Shown here: piece after piece, positions 51,251 to 60,540 of the stretch
Layout: every line of letters begins with the position of its first letter
How positions within the stretch are numbered: position 1 is the first letter of the stretch
Assembly (NCBI RefSeq): GCF_004329715.1
Contig: NZ_JXSY01000024.1
Location: 1-64,000, forward strand
Direction of reading: 5' to 3'
Source: Bowmanella sp. JS7-9
GTDB taxonomy: Bacteria; Pseudomonadota; Gammaproteobacteria; Enterobacterales; Alteromonadaceae
DNA: 64,000 nt
Notes under the pieces: generated by a model
The model's input: only the letters and a program-made list of their open reading frames with translations
Database searches by the model: none
What the model was told of the DNA's origin: nothing
Program-made: the position numbers and the translations under genes

Positions 51251-51313
51251 GACAGATTGATTAAGCTATTTCACCCACCGGTTACGCGTTAGGATAGGCA
51301 TCAAGGAGAGCGT

Positions 51314-52006
51314 ATGGCCTACCAAATCTTATTAATTGATGATGATCGCGAACTGGCTGCGCTAGTCATTGAGTTTCTTAGCCCACAGGGATATCAGCTC
51401 ACCCATGCTGAAGACGGTGAACTCGGCCTGAGAATGGCACGTGCACAACACTATGACCTGATTTTATTGGATGTCATGATGCCAAAGCTGGATGGCTTTG
51501 ACGTACTGCGGCAATTGCGTCCGGCGGTGCTCACGCCCGTGCTGATGCTGACAGCCCGCGGTGATGACCTGGACCGTATTCTGGGTTTAGAAATGGGGGC
51601 CGATGATTATTTACCTAAGCCCTTTAATCCACGTGAGCTGGCCGCGCGCATTAAAGCCTTACTGCGTCGTGAGGCACTGTTAACTCAGGCTCACTCTCAG
51701 CGCGTACTAAATAGCCCGTCTGTCAGCCTGGATCCGGGTCGTCAATTTGTCAGTTGTGCCAATCAGCCCGTGGTGTTGACCGGTACCGAATTTGCAACCC
51801 TGCAATTACTGATGCAGCGCGCCGGAACACTTGTCAGCAAAGAAGACATCAGTGAGCAGGTGCTCGGGCGTAAGCTCGCCGCGTTCGATCGCAGTATCGA
51901 TATGCATATCAGCAACTTACGTAAAAAGCTTAGCGATATTCAGGACGCCGAATTAATCCGCACCGTGCGCGGCGCCGGCTATTTATTTCTGGAGTCGGTG
52001 CAATGA
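51314..52006 (+). CDS. cpxR: Response regulator CpxR-like (OmpR family)
   Basis: This 230-residue regulator has a receiver domain (1-118) with acidic pocket DD near 10-11, phosphorylation site Asp53 and Lys102, and an OmpR-type winged-helix domain (about 135-228, with VLTGTEFATLQLLMQ and SIDMHISNLRKKL). Its divergent cpxP-like neighbour, the box between them and the downstream kinase identify it as CpxR. GGAGAG precedes the ATG, and its stop overlaps the cpxA start (ATGA). Confidence 0.92.
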   Translation: MAYQILLIDDDRELAALVIEFLSPQGYQLTHAEDGELGLRMARAQHYDLILLDVMMPKLDGFDVLRQLRPAVLTPVLMLTARGDDLDRILGLEMGADDYLPKPFNPRELAARIKALLRREALLTQAHSQRVLNSPSVSLDPGRQFVSCANQPVVLTGTEFATLQLLMQRAGTLVSKEDISEQVLGRKLAAFDRSIDMHISNLRKKLSDIQDAELIRTVRGAGYLFLESVQ

Positions 52007-53409
52007 ACTGGTTGAGCAGGCTCAACCCGGCTAACCATTTATTCGGGCGAATTTTCCTGTGGTTCTGGATCACCTTGATTTTAGTTGTGACCGTCACCGC
52101 CTTCGCCACCCGAGAGATCGCCCGCAATCAGGAAGGCAGCCTGAGCGAACTCAATGAGAGTCAGGAACACTGGCTGGAAGAAAATCAGCGCCTGCTGGCA
52201 AGGCTACCTGCGCTGCTCGAACAATCCCGTGATTTAGCCGCAGCGCTGGATCGTCTGAGTAAGCGCAATCGTCAGCTGATCGTATTGGTTCGCCAGCGGG
52301 ATAATGCCCTGATTAGCCCAGTGCCCGCGCGCGAGCTTGGAGACAGTAAAGCGTTCGCACGTGCCAGTGCCAGTGATGAAGCCGTAATGCTGCATATTCG
52401 CCATTTTGAATTTATTGGCCCAATCAACAAAATTACTTACAACGGTGACACCTATAGCCTGTTTTTGGGACGCATGGCACGTCCCAACCCGTTGCGGGAA
52501 TTCCGCGAGCAATATCCGCTGGCATTACTCACACTGGCGTTAATACTCAGTGCCGTGCCGTGCTTTTTGCTCGCCCGGTCCTTGGTTAAACCCTTAACCG
52601 CATTGGGACGCCACGCGCGACAGATGGGTGCGGGAAATTTACAATCCAAGGATCTGCACACCGCACTACGGGGGGATGAAATCGGTCAATTGGCGCGGGA
52701 ATTTAATCAAATGGCCACCCATCTGGAAGATATGCTCGAACGTCAGAAACGCATGTTATCGGATATCTCCCACGAATTACGCTCACCACTGACCCGCATG
52801 CAAGTTGCGGTAGCGCTGGCGGAGAATGAATTTGGTGAGGACCATCCCCTGTGTAAACGGATCAGCAAAGAGGCTGGGCAATTGGATACCATGCTGGGAC
52901 AGCTGCTTGCACTAGCGCGACTGGAAAGTCAGCAATCCCAGCGATACAGCCATTTCCAAACCAGCGACATACTCAGCCAAATAGTCCAGGATGCTGAATT
53001 TGAAGCGAGCGCTGTAAATAAACACTTGATATCTGAATTCGGTGATAGCGCGCCCTTGTATGGCGATGCTCAGCTGATTGCCAGCGCGCTCGAAAATATT
53101 CTGCGCAATGGCATCAAATACGCCAAACAAAGCATCGCCGTGCATGCCAATCTACCGGATGACCAATCCTGGCAACTTGTCATCGAAGACGATGGGCCGG
53201 GCGTAGCCGAAGAGCACCTGACAAAATTATTTACGCCGTTTTACCGTACCAGTGAGGCGCGGGATCGTGACTCCGGTGGCGTAGGGTTAGGATTAGCCAT
53301 CGCCGCGCGCGCTATTCACGCCAATGGTGGTAATATCAGCGCCATGCGCAGCACCGAATATGGTGGGCTGCGCATTGAAGTGACGTTGCCATTACATCCC
53401 GTCAGCTAA
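52003..53409 (+). CDS. cpxA: Sensor histidine kinase CpxA-like
   Basis: This 468-residue kinase has membrane helices at about 16-36 and 171-191 around a periplasmic sensor domain, a HAMP domain (about 192-246), the H box with His257 (SDISHELRSPLTRM) and an ATPase domain with N box ENILRNGIKYA, G1 EDDGPGV and G2 GVGLGLAI. It pairs with CpxR. It ends 24 bp before a terminator. Confidence 0.93.
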   Translation: MNWLSRLNPANHLFGRIFLWFWITLILVVTVTAFATREIARNQEGSLSELNESQEHWLEENQRLLARLPALLEQSRDLAAALDRLSKRNRQLIVLVRQRDNALISPVPARELGDSKAFARASASDEAVMLHIRHFEFIGPINKITYNGDTYSLFLGRMARPNPLREFREQYPLALLTLALILSAVPCFLLARSLVKPLTALGRHARQMGAGNLQSKDLHTALRGDEIGQLAREFNQMATHLEDMLERQKRMLSDISHELRSPLTRMQVAVALAENEFGEDHPLCKRISKEAGQLDTMLGQLLALARLESQQSQRYSHFQTSDILSQIVQDAEFEASAVNKHLISEFGDSAPLYGDAQLIASALENILRNGIKYAKQSIAVHANLPDDQSWQLVIEDDGPGVAEEHLTKLFTPFYRTSEARDRDSGGVGLGLAIAARAIHANGGNISAMRSTEYGGLRIEVTLPLHPVS

Positions 53410-53432
53410 ATAAAAACATGATCTGACCCCGC

Positions 53433-53460
53433 AAAAATCCACGTCCGGCGTGGATTTTTT
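53433..53460 (+). terminator. Terminator of cpxRA
   Basis: AAAAATCCACG (53433-53443), loop TCCGG, CGTGGATTTTTT (53449-53460). Confidence 0.9.
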
Positions 53461-53519
53461 CGTCATAGCCCCGTATTCTTGCATGCCTTAGCAGCCCTTG
53501 TTCGTGTGGAGAAAAAACA

Positions 53520-54269
53520 ATGTACAAATTGGTGTTAGTACGCCACGGTGAAAGCCAATGGAATCTGGAAAACCGCTTTACTGGCTGGCATGACGTAGAC
53601 CTGACTGAATCAGGTGTCGCGCAAGCCAAAAATGCTGGTCGTTTACTTAAAGAAGCGGGCTTTGAATTTGATCAGGCTTACTCCTCAGTGCTGGTACGTG
53701 CCATTCGTACACTGAACATTATCACCGAAGAAATGGGCCAGATGTGGTTGCCGGTCGAACGTCACTGGCGTTTGAATGAGCGTCATTATGGTGCGCTGAC
53801 TGGTTTGGACAAAGCCGAAACAGCGGCCAAACATGGCGACGAGCAGGTTAAAGTCTGGCGTCGCAGCTTTGATATTCCACCTCCGGCCGTTGACGAGAGC
53901 AGCGAACATTTCCCAGGCCATGATCGTCGTTACAAAGGCATCGACCCACGCGCCCTGCCTAAAGCAGAGTCTCTGGCACTGACCATCGACCGCGTACTGC
54001 CATACTGGCATGACGTCATCAGCCCGGCAATTCAGGCTAACAAGCGCGTCATCATAGCCGCCCACGGCAACAGCTTACGCGCTCTGGTGAAATATCTGGA
54101 TAACATGAGCAACGAGGAAATCCTTGAGCTGAATATCCCAACCGGCGTACCACTGGTTTATGAACTGGACAAAGATCTGAAGCCCATCAGCAAAGAATAT
54201 TTAGGCGACGCAGCACAAATCAAAGCCATGATGGATGCGGTTGCTAAACAGGGTCAGGCGAAAAAATAA
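53520..54269 (+). CDS. gpmA: 2,3-Bisphosphoglycerate-dependent phosphoglycerate mutase
   Basis: This 249-residue glycolytic enzyme interconverts 3- and 2-phosphoglycerate. The phosphohistidine His9 is in [10 protein letters not shown], and the family stretches [28 protein letters not shown] and [15 protein letters not shown] are intact. It is a single-gene unit between two terminators. The cofactor-independent enzyme gpmI, which often lies between yibN and envC, is absent from that site 4 kb away. Confidence 0.97.
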   Translation: MYKLVLVRHGESQWNLENRFTGWHDVDLTESGVAQAKNAGRLLKEAGFEFDQAYSSVLVRAIRTLNIITEEMGQMWLPVERHWRLNERHYGALTGLDKAETAAKHGDEQVKVWRRSFDIPPPAVDESSEHFPGHDRRYKGIDPRALPKAESLALTIDRVLPYWHDVISPAIQANKRVIIAAHGNSLRALVKYLDNMSNEEILELNIPTGVPLVYELDKDLKPISKEYLGDAAQIKAMMDAVAKQGQAKK

Positions 54270-54284
54270 GCCCTGCACAATTGG

Positions 54285-54310
54285 AAAAGCCGGCGACAGC
54301 CGGCTTTTTT
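54285..54310 (+). terminator. Terminator of gpmA
   Basis: AAAAGCCGGC (54285-54294), loop GACA, GCCGGCTTTTTT (54299-54310). Confidence 0.92.
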
Positions 54311-54361
54311 GTGCTTGATATATAGCGAATACCGCTCTTTTGTCAGGGCTTGTCAGCTAAC

Positions 54362-54377
54362 GTAAAGGTTAAGTAAA
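54362..54377 (+). promoter_or_regulatory. Putative CpxR box upstream of the lipoprotein gene
   Basis: GTAAA (54362-54366), 6-bp spacer GGTTAA, GTAAA (54373-54377). It has the same spacing and orientation as the box before cpxR and nearly the same distance to the start codon (64 versus 63 bp). Confidence 0.6.
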
Positions 54378-54441
54378 GGCGGCAACTTTTTCCCTCCATT
54401 GGTTCTAACAAGGCTTCTAAACACAACAAAAAGGAAGCCTC

Positions 54442-55803
54442 ATGCATACGCGCTTTGCCCTGATTTTTTCTACCCTCAGCCTGTTATCTCTTACCGGTTG
54501 CGGCGGTTCCGACAGTAGCGACGACACCAGCTATACGTCTGCCTACTTACAGTTCTACAACGCATCCAGTAACAGCCCAAGCGTAAGCTTTCTGGTTGAC
54601 GACACCCTGATTGGCAAAAGCAGCTTTGCCGATGCCACCAGCCTTGCGACCGTGACTGATGGAGATGCTCATGAGCTGCAATGGATTTACGAGGACGAAG
54701 ACGATGCCGAACATAACGTCGCGACGGACACGCTGACTCCCAAAGAAGGTTACAAAACCCTGATTGTATTGAGCGGTGATTTTAATGACCCTGAATTTAT
54801 CCACTACGCGATAAAACGCGACGATCTGGAGGATAACTTCCGGCTGTTTGCGATGAACGTAGCATCGGTGGAAAACGAGTACGACATTTATCTGGCGCCC
54901 GCTGGTGCCGGGATTGCTGACGCTACCTTGCTGGCGACGCTCAGTTATCAAAATGGCACCGAACTGGATAACCCAGACGCCACCAACGATGCCCCCTATT
55001 GGCCGACGGGCGATTATGTGATTTACCTGACTGAGGTAGGCACGCAAAATATTCTGTATGATAGTGCCACACTGAATCTCGCCTATGAGACGGAATACAC
55101 CCTGATGGTGCGTAAATCAGCCGGTGCCCTGCAGGGCCAGCTCAGCATCGATCTGGTGATTAACAGCACGACCGTGAGCAATATCAGCGACATTAACGCA
55201 ACCGCACAGTATCGGGTGTATAACAGCCTCGACGATGCCAATAGCCTGAGCATGACCCTGAGCGACAACCAAAGCAACGACTCAGAACTGTCGCTGGCCA
55301 CCGATACCCTGTCGGAATTCTCTGCGGCGGCTTATGGTGACTACCGCCTGCATGCGAGCTTAGGCGAATTGCGCATCGAAAATCGTCTGCTATCGCTAAA
55401 TCAGGGGCAAAGCAAAGCGCTGATCTTTTACCAAAATGCTGAGCAGCAGCTGGCACTGCTGACCGTCACCGAAAGTGAATTACCCCAGGTATATGAACAT
55501 GACCTGCGATTAGTGAATCTGACCAATGATTATGACGATATTGCGATCTACTTTGTGCAAGCCGACCAAACCATTGAAAGCAGTAATCATTACTTCCTCG
55601 GCATCGAGTTCGCCGAAACCGCAAACTATAAGTTGCCGTTGGGGTACTACGAGGTCGTTGCTGTGGCAGAAGACGAGGACGGCAATCTGGTGCTGATGGA
55701 CAGAACCCCGTCCATGACACTGGAAGAAGGCGAAAACTATCTCATCACCTTAGAGACCGATACCACCTCTGCCACTGGCTATCGCTTACACGTCTTACAC
55801 TAA
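54442..55803 (+). CDS. Outer-membrane lipoprotein with DUF4397-like repeats
   Basis: This 453-residue protein has a lipoprotein signal (lipobox LTGC, Cys20) and a Gly/Ser/Asp linker. The acidic mature part contains repeated beta-rich units opening with phrases such as LQFYNASSNSPSVSFLVDD, RLFAMNVASVENEYDIYLAP, YRVYNSLDDANSLSMTL and DLRLVNLTNDYDDIAIYFV, a pattern like DUF4397 domains. Function unknown. It has its own promoter region with a CpxR-like box and its own terminator. The residue after Cys20 is Gly, consistent with outer-membrane sorting. Confidence 0.78.
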   Translation: MHTRFALIFSTLSLLSLTGCGGSDSSDDTSYTSAYLQFYNASSNSPSVSFLVDDTLIGKSSFADATSLATVTDGDAHELQWIYEDEDDAEHNVATDTLTPKEGYKTLIVLSGDFNDPEFIHYAIKRDDLEDNFRLFAMNVASVENEYDIYLAPAGAGIADATLLATLSYQNGTELDNPDATNDAPYWPTGDYVIYLTEVGTQNILYDSATLNLAYETEYTLMVRKSAGALQGQLSIDLVINSTTVSNISDINATAQYRVYNSLDDANSLSMTLSDNQSNDSELSLATDTLSEFSAAAYGDYRLHASLGELRIENRLLSLNQGQSKALIFYQNAEQQLALLTVTESELPQVYEHDLRLVNLTNDYDDIAIYFVQADQTIESSNHYFLGIEFAETANYKLPLGYYEVVAVAEDEDGNLVLMDRTPSMTLEEGENYLITLETDTTSATGYRLHVLH

Positions 55804-55819
55804 GGCACAACCGACCAAC

Positions 55820-55848
55820 AAAAAGCCCGCTTTGTTGCGGGCTTTTTT
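55820..55848. terminator. Bidirectional terminator between lipoprotein gene and gpsA
   Basis: AAAAAGCCCGC (55820-55830), 6-nt loop, GCGGGCTTTTTT (55837-55848). It lies between two convergent stops. Confidence 0.92.
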
Positions 55849-55855
55849 AACTGGT

Positions 55856-56863
55856 TTATTTGGATTCGCTTTTGCGATCGCGGCCTAACAATGCCAGACT
55901 GGCGTCCATAGCGGATTTACCCTCGTATAAAACCTGGTAAATCTGCTCAGTAATAGGCATTTCCACGCCCTGACGTTGCGCCAGCATGTGGACTTCTTTG
56001 GTATTACGATAGCCTTCCACCACCTGACCAATTTCATCCATCGCCTGTTGCACCGATTTGCCCTGACCCAATGCCAGACCAAAACGACGATTGCGGGATT
56101 GATTGTCAGTACAGGTCAACACCAGGTCACCTAACCCTGCCATGCCCATAAAGGTTTGTGGCTCGGCACCTAACGTGGCGCCTAAACGGGTCAGTTCAGC
56201 TAACCCACGGGTGATTAACGCGGTGCGGGCATTGGCACCATAACCGATACCATCAGCCAAGCCGGCACCGATAGCGATAACATTTTTTACCGCGCCGCCA
56301 AGTTGCACACCGATGAAATCATCATTTTTGTACACCCGGAAACTGCGGTCACAGTGCAGCATCTCTGCCAGTTGCTCAATAAACTCATCATCACAGGATG
56401 ATAATGAAATCGCGGTCGGTAACCCGGCGGCCATTTCCTTTGCAAACGTTGGACCTGACAACACCGCTAGGCTGCGCTTTTCACCCAGTTCCTGACGCGC
56501 AACCGCCTGCAATAAATCGCCGTTATCCGGATCTAACCCTTTGGTTGCCCAGGCAATTTTATGGGTATCCGTCAGTTGCGGCGCAATCGCTTTCAACATG
56601 CCACGAAACGCATGACTGGGTACCACGACTAACACAAAGTCCGAATGAGCCAGCGCTTTGTTCAGATCGGTTTCTACGTTCAGGCTGGCAGGAAACGTTG
56701 CCCCCGGCAGATAGCGTTCATTGCTGCGGGCTGCAGCCATCGCTTGCATTTGCTCACTGTCCCGCCCCCACAACAGCGTATCAACGCCGTTACGGGCAAA
56801 ACATATAGCAAGGGCGGTGCCGTAAGACCCCGCCCCCAAAACCGTTAACGTTTTGTTCTGCAT
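55856..56863 (-). CDS. gpsA: Glycerol-3-phosphate dehydrogenase [NAD(P)+]
   Basis: This 335-residue enzyme reduces dihydroxyacetone phosphate to sn-glycerol 3-phosphate for phospholipid synthesis. It has the Rossmann motif [12 protein letters not shown], the catalytic-lysine stretch [14 protein letters not shown] and [19 protein letters not shown]. It lies 5 bp after secB at the end of yibN-grxC-secB-gpsA. Confidence 0.97.
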   Translation of the reverse strand: MQNKTLTVLGAGSYGTALAICFARNGVDTLLWGRDSEQMQAMAAARSNERYLPGATFPASLNVETDLNKALAHSDFVLVVVPSHAFRGMLKAIAPQLTDTHKIAWATKGLDPDNGDLLQAVARQELGEKRSLAVLSGPTFAKEMAAGLPTAISLSSCDDEFIEQLAEMLHCDRSFRVYKNDDFIGVQLGGAVKNVIAIGAGLADGIGYGANARTALITRGLAELTRLGATLGAEPQTFMGMAGLGDLVLTCTDNQSRNRRFGLALGQGKSVQQAMDEIGQVVEGYRNTKEVHMLAQRQGVEMPITEQIYQVLYEGKSAMDASLALLGRDRKSESK

Positions 56864-56868
56864 TGCAA

Positions 56869-57369
56869 TTACGCGTCAAGCTTCGGCGCTTCGCCGCCTT
56901 GTTGCGCATCCTGCATACGTTTTTGCATGTACGCTGCGAAGACTGCTTCAAAGTTTACCGGTGTCAGGTTCAGTACCGGGAATGAACCACGGTTAACCAG
57001 GCTGGCAATCGCTTCACGGGCATATGGGAACAGGATATTTGGACAAGCCACACCCAGAGTGTGTACTTTGTGCGCATCTTCCATACCGCCGATAGTGAAG
57101 ATACCTGCCTGCTGTACTTCAACCAGAAACGCCACATCATCACCGAGTTTGGCAGTAACCGTAACTGACAGCACCACTTCGAATAAATCGTTCCCTAATG
57201 GGTTGCTCTTGGTGTCCAGATCCAAATTGATATCCGGTTTCCACTCTTTCTGGAACATCATAGGGGTGTTTGGCGCTTCGTAGGAAATATCTTTTACATA
57301 GATGCGCTGGATGGCGAATTGTGGGCCTTGTTGCGGCGCTGCGCCGTTCTCATTTACTTGTTCTGTCAT
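56869..57369 (-). CDS. secB: Protein-export chaperone SecB
   Basis: This 166-residue tetrameric chaperone holds precursors unfolded and delivers them to SecA. Conserved stretches are [39 protein letters not shown] and [18 protein letters not shown]. It is the second-to-last gene of its unit, 15 bp after grxC. Confidence 0.98.
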   Translation of the reverse strand: MTEQVNENGAAPQQGPQFAIQRIYVKDISYEAPNTPMMFQKEWKPDINLDLDTKSNPLGNDLFEVVLSVTVTAKLGDDVAFLVEVQQAGIFTIGGMEDAHKVHTLGVACPNILFPYAREAIASLVNRGSFPVLNLTPVNFEAVFAAYMQKRMQDAQQGGEAPKLDA

Positions 57370-57384
57370 GGTTTTTCCTAGTTA

Positions 57385-57654
57385 TTATTGTCCGGCCTGG
57401 CCGGTTAAAAGGGCGTCTAACTGACCCCGAGCGTCCAGCGCATATAAATCATCGCAACCACCAATGTGTTGCGCATCGATAAAGATTTGCGGAACCGACG
57501 TGCGCCCATTGGCACGATCCAGCATTTCACTGCGGCGGGCGGGCTCACTCTCGATATCATATTCGGTAAAATCTAAGCCCTTTTGGCTTAACAGCGCTTT
57601 GGCCCGGCGGCAATAACCACACCAGTCCCGGGTATAAATTTCAACGTTCGACAT
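57385..57654 (-). CDS. grxC: Glutaredoxin 3
   Basis: This 89-residue thiol oxidoreductase uses glutathione as reductant. The active site is CGYC (Cys12 and Cys15), followed by the glutathione-binding TSVPQIFID and GGCDDLYAL. It lies 3 bp after the rhodanese gene. Confidence 0.96.
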   Translation of the reverse strand: MSNVEIYTRDWCGYCRRAKALLSQKGLDFTEYDIESEPARRSEMLDRANGRTSVPQIFIDAQHIGGCDDLYALDARGQLDALLTGQAGQ

Positions 57655-57657
57655 AAA

Positions 57658-58083
57658 TTACTTACTCACTGGTAAGCTGGCACTGGTCCAGCTGCCCATG
57701 CCACCTTTCAATACACTCACCTGCTCAAAGCCGGCTTTGTGTAAACGGTTAGCCACAGGCTTGGCACTAATACCCATATTACATACCACGATAATGGGCT
57801 TAGATTTGTACTTTTCAACCTCAGCCAGGTCACCTTTAAGGATTTTATCCGACGCGACATTTTTGGCGCCCAGAATATGGCCTTTACGAAAATCGGCCTG
57901 ACCACGGATATCCAGTACCACCCCATCATGCTTGTTCATCAGCTCGGTGGTTTGGTGATTATTGATTTCTTTTACTTTGGATAACGCGCCAGCGATAAAG
58001 CTATAAATCAGTGCCACGAACAACACGATCCACAGGCCACTAAGTACAAAATTAGCGGTTAGAAACTCTACAAACTCTTCCAT
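57658..58083 (-). CDS. yibN: Membrane-anchored rhodanese-like protein (YibN)
   Basis: This 141-residue protein has one N-terminal membrane helix (about 13-32) and a cytoplasmic rhodanese domain (about 45-140). The active-site loop is CNMGIS (Cys101). Its place before grxC and secB matches yibN; the substrate is unknown. It is divergent from envC over 170 bp. Confidence 0.92.
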   Translation of the reverse strand: MEEFVEFLTANFVLSGLWIVLFVALIYSFIAGALSKVKEINNHQTTELMNKHDGVVLDIRGQADFRKGHILGAKNVASDKILKGDLAEVEKYKSKPIIVVCNMGISAKPVANRLHKAGFEQVSVLKGGMGSWTSASLPVSK

Positions 58084-58253
58084 TTCGGCTATTTCCCCTG
58101 AAAATGGTGCGAAAAACAGTAAAAAACGACCGCAGAGTATATAGAAATCGCCGCCTGATTACAGTCCCTTGCTTTTGATCCACGTTAGTTTCTTCACAAT
58201 TGGAGCATCTGTGGCAGAATGCATCTGAAATACAAGTGAGTAGGATCAATAAC

Positions 58254-59393
58254 TTGCAGGCTCGTCGCGTCTTTTTGCTATTTTTTTTAAGCTGGAATCT
58301 GCTCTGCGCCGGATACGCCGTGGCGCAGCAGGAAGAAGAAAAACTGACCGAAATCCAGCAACAAATTCGCGAAAAGCAGGCCTCACTGCAACAAGATCTG
58401 GCTAGCGCCAAGAGCCTGCAGGCACAACTTAAACAGGATGAATTGCGCGTCGCCGAAGCGGCCAAACGCCTCAATCACACGCAGACGGCCCTGCAACAAA
58501 ACCAGACAGAAACAAAAAAACTCAATGCAGAGCGACAGACCCTGCAGCAACAGCTCAATCAGCAGCAAGCAGTATTAGCCGAGCAATTGCGCAGCGCCTA
58601 CATGGCCGGCGATCATGACTACGCCAAGATGTTGTTTAACCTGAATAAAGCCGGTGAATTCGAGCGCATGCTTAGTTACTACCAGTACCTGAGCAAAGAG
58701 CGCCAGCAACAAATCGATACCTTCCGCACCCTCGGTGAACAGCTTGCCGCAGTCGTCGCCGAGCTGGCGTCCAGGCAGCAAGAACTGGAGACACTGGCCA
58801 GCACCCAACTGCAACAAAAATCTGAGCTGGATAAGCAACAAAAGCTGCGTGAAATTACCCTTGGCAAGCTTAACCAGCAAATCGCTTCGCAGGCGGCGCA
58901 GGTAGAGCAGTTACAAATCAACGAACAATCCCTGTTGCAGGCTCTGCAGGAAGCCCAGCAACAGCAACAATCCAGCAATCAGCAACCTGTGGCACTCAAT
59001 GGTCTGGCCCGTCTGCAGGGTAAATTACCTAAGCCGGTCAGTGGCCGAATGGATACGCTGTTCGGTAAACGTCGCCAGGGACAAGTGCGCTGGAAAGGTG
59101 TGATGATTTACGCCAATGCCGGAGATCAGGTCAAAGCGGTAGACGATGCAAGGGTATTATATGCCGACTGGCTGAAAGGCTTTGGACTGGTTATCGCGTT
59201 GGATCACGGTGATGGTTATATGAGCCTGTACGGGCACAATCAGGCGCTGTTGCTTAATGCCGGCGATACCGTTCGCGGCGGGGATACCATTGCACTGGTG
59301 GGTCAAAGCGGGGGGCAAAGTTTACCCGGACTGTATTTTGAAATCCGTCACAAAGGCGAACCCGTCAACCCGGGTAAATGGCTGGTCAGATAA
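58254..59393 (+). CDS. envC: Murein hydrolase activator EnvC
   Basis: EnvC activates the amidases AmiA and AmiB at the division septum. The frame is open from a TTG at 58200, but the TTG at 58254 (AGGA 8 nt upstream) gives a clean signal peptide (cut after AVA near residue 24). The protein then has 379 residues: a long coiled coil (about 28-255, very Gln-rich) and a C-terminal LytM domain (about 285-379) that lacks the usual zinc-ligand histidines, as in E. coli EnvC. A GTG at 58236 is the alternative start. Confidence 0.92.
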   Translation: MQARRVFLLFFLSWNLLCAGYAVAQQEEEKLTEIQQQIREKQASLQQDLASAKSLQAQLKQDELRVAEAAKRLNHTQTALQQNQTETKKLNAERQTLQQQLNQQQAVLAEQLRSAYMAGDHDYAKMLFNLNKAGEFERMLSYYQYLSKERQQQIDTFRTLGEQLAAVVAELASRQQELETLASTQLQQKSELDKQQKLREITLGKLNQQIASQAAQVEQLQINEQSLLQALQEAQQQQQSSNQQPVALNGLARLQGKLPKPVSGRMDTLFGKRRQGQVRWKGVMIYANAGDQVKAVDDARVLYADWLKGFGLVIALDHGDGYMSLYGHNQALLLNAGDTVRGGDTIALVGQSGGQSLPGLYFEIRHKGEPVNPGKWLVR

Positions 59394-59691
59394 ATGGACT
59401 AAACCGAATTGCCAGAAAACCAACCAGCACCCACAGCAGATACATCACAATACTCAACGCTTTGGCGAGCCCTTTGGTGTAACCAAAATGCAAAAACGTA
59501 CGCTGGATCCGCTGTGCTGAATTTGCGCCTAACCCACCGAACACCACCATGGTAAACAGCATCATCGACGAGGCTAGCGTGGCGTCCCCGGAGATTGTCG
59601 AAGCCATCCACAACACACTGACGGCAAACACGGCACCCGATAGCATGGTCGCTATTTGTGCAAAGGATAATCGGGGGATTTTTATCGGCAT
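59386..59691 (-). CDS. Small inner-membrane protein, unknown
   Basis: I do not recognise this 101-residue protein. It has three hydrophobic segments (about 10-33, 37-58 and 76-97) and few charged residues, so it is probably a three-helix membrane protein. The ATG at 59691 is chosen; the ribosome-binding site is weak and a GTG at 59730 is possible. It lies on the opposite strand between envC and the deacetylase gene, overlapping envC tail-to-tail by 8 bp. Confidence 0.6.
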   Translation of the reverse strand: MPIKIPRLSFAQIATMLSGAVFAVSVLWMASTISGDATLASSMMLFTMVVFGGLGANSAQRIQRTFLHFGYTKGLAKALSIVMYLLWVLVGFLAIRFSPFI

Positions 59692-59754
59692 GCTGAAACT
59701 CGCCAAGTCAATTGGGGGTGTTATACTCACTGCCCGTAACCTTAACCCAAACCG

Positions 59755-60540
59755 GTGGATGTTGTCTTGCCAAGGACGCTGATTTTCCTGCTCTCGCTGT
59801 GCATGTCCTGTTATGCCTCAGCCGCTAAAGTCGCCATCATTATGGATGACATTGGCTACCGTCAGTCTGATATAAACACCCTAAGCTTACCGGTTGCAGT
59901 GACCTTTTCGATATTGCCCTATACCCCACTTGGACAACAGATTGCCCAGCAGGCGGCGCAGCAGCAGCGTGAAATCATGTTGCATATGCCGATGGAAGCG
60001 GACAATGGCAAATATCCGGGCCCCGGGGCAGTGATGGCGAATATGTCAGCCCAATCGATTCAACAGCAATTGCAGTTAGCATTGAATGACTTACCTCAGG
60101 CAGTGGGTCTGAATAATCATATGGGCAGTAAGGTTACCCAAATGCCCGCGGCGATGCAGGCCATGGCAGAGTGGCTTGCAAAGCAGAATCTGTATTTCGT
60201 TGATAGTCGCACTACCGTGCGTACCCGAGCGGAGCAAGCGGCCCGCGCCAAAGGCATCGCGACCCTGCATCGCCATGTTTTTCTGGATAATCAGCTCAGT
60301 GAGGCTGAAATGCAGGCGCAGTTGCGTCGACTCATCGCCCTGGCAAAAAAGCAAAATAATGCCATTGCCATTGCGCACCCCCATCCACAAACCGTGGCGT
60401 TTTTGGCGGATGTTGAGCTGCGCCTGCGCAAGCATGACATCGAGCTGGTACCGGTGAGTCAATTATTCCCACCGAAGCAATTGGTACAACAATCCCACAA
60501 GCCACCAGCAGGTGACAAAGTCCATGCAACTGCGCGATAA
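59755..60540 (+). CDS. Divergent polysaccharide deacetylase, YibQ-like
   Basis: This 261-residue exported protein has a signal peptide (cut after ASA near residue 23) and a NodB-like barrel. The metal-site motif MDDIG (Asp-Asp), PMEADNGKYPGPGAV, LNNHMGSKVTQ (His) and FVDSRTT are typical of the divergent deacetylase family (YibQ). Linkage to envC suggests a cell-envelope role. Start GTG at 59755 or TTG at 59767 (GGA 7 nt upstream); the latter has the better ribosome-binding site. Confidence 0.88.
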   Translation: MDVVLPRTLIFLLSLCMSCYASAAKVAIIMDDIGYRQSDINTLSLPVAVTFSILPYTPLGQQIAQQAAQQQREIMLHMPMEADNGKYPGPGAVMANMSAQSIQQQLQLALNDLPQAVGLNNHMGSKVTQMPAAMQAMAEWLAKQNLYFVDSRTTVRTRAEQAARAKGIATLHRHVFLDNQLSEAEMQAQLRRLIALAKKQNNAIAIAHPHPQTVAFLADVELRLRKHDIELVPVSQLFPPKQLVQQSHKPPAGDKVHATAR

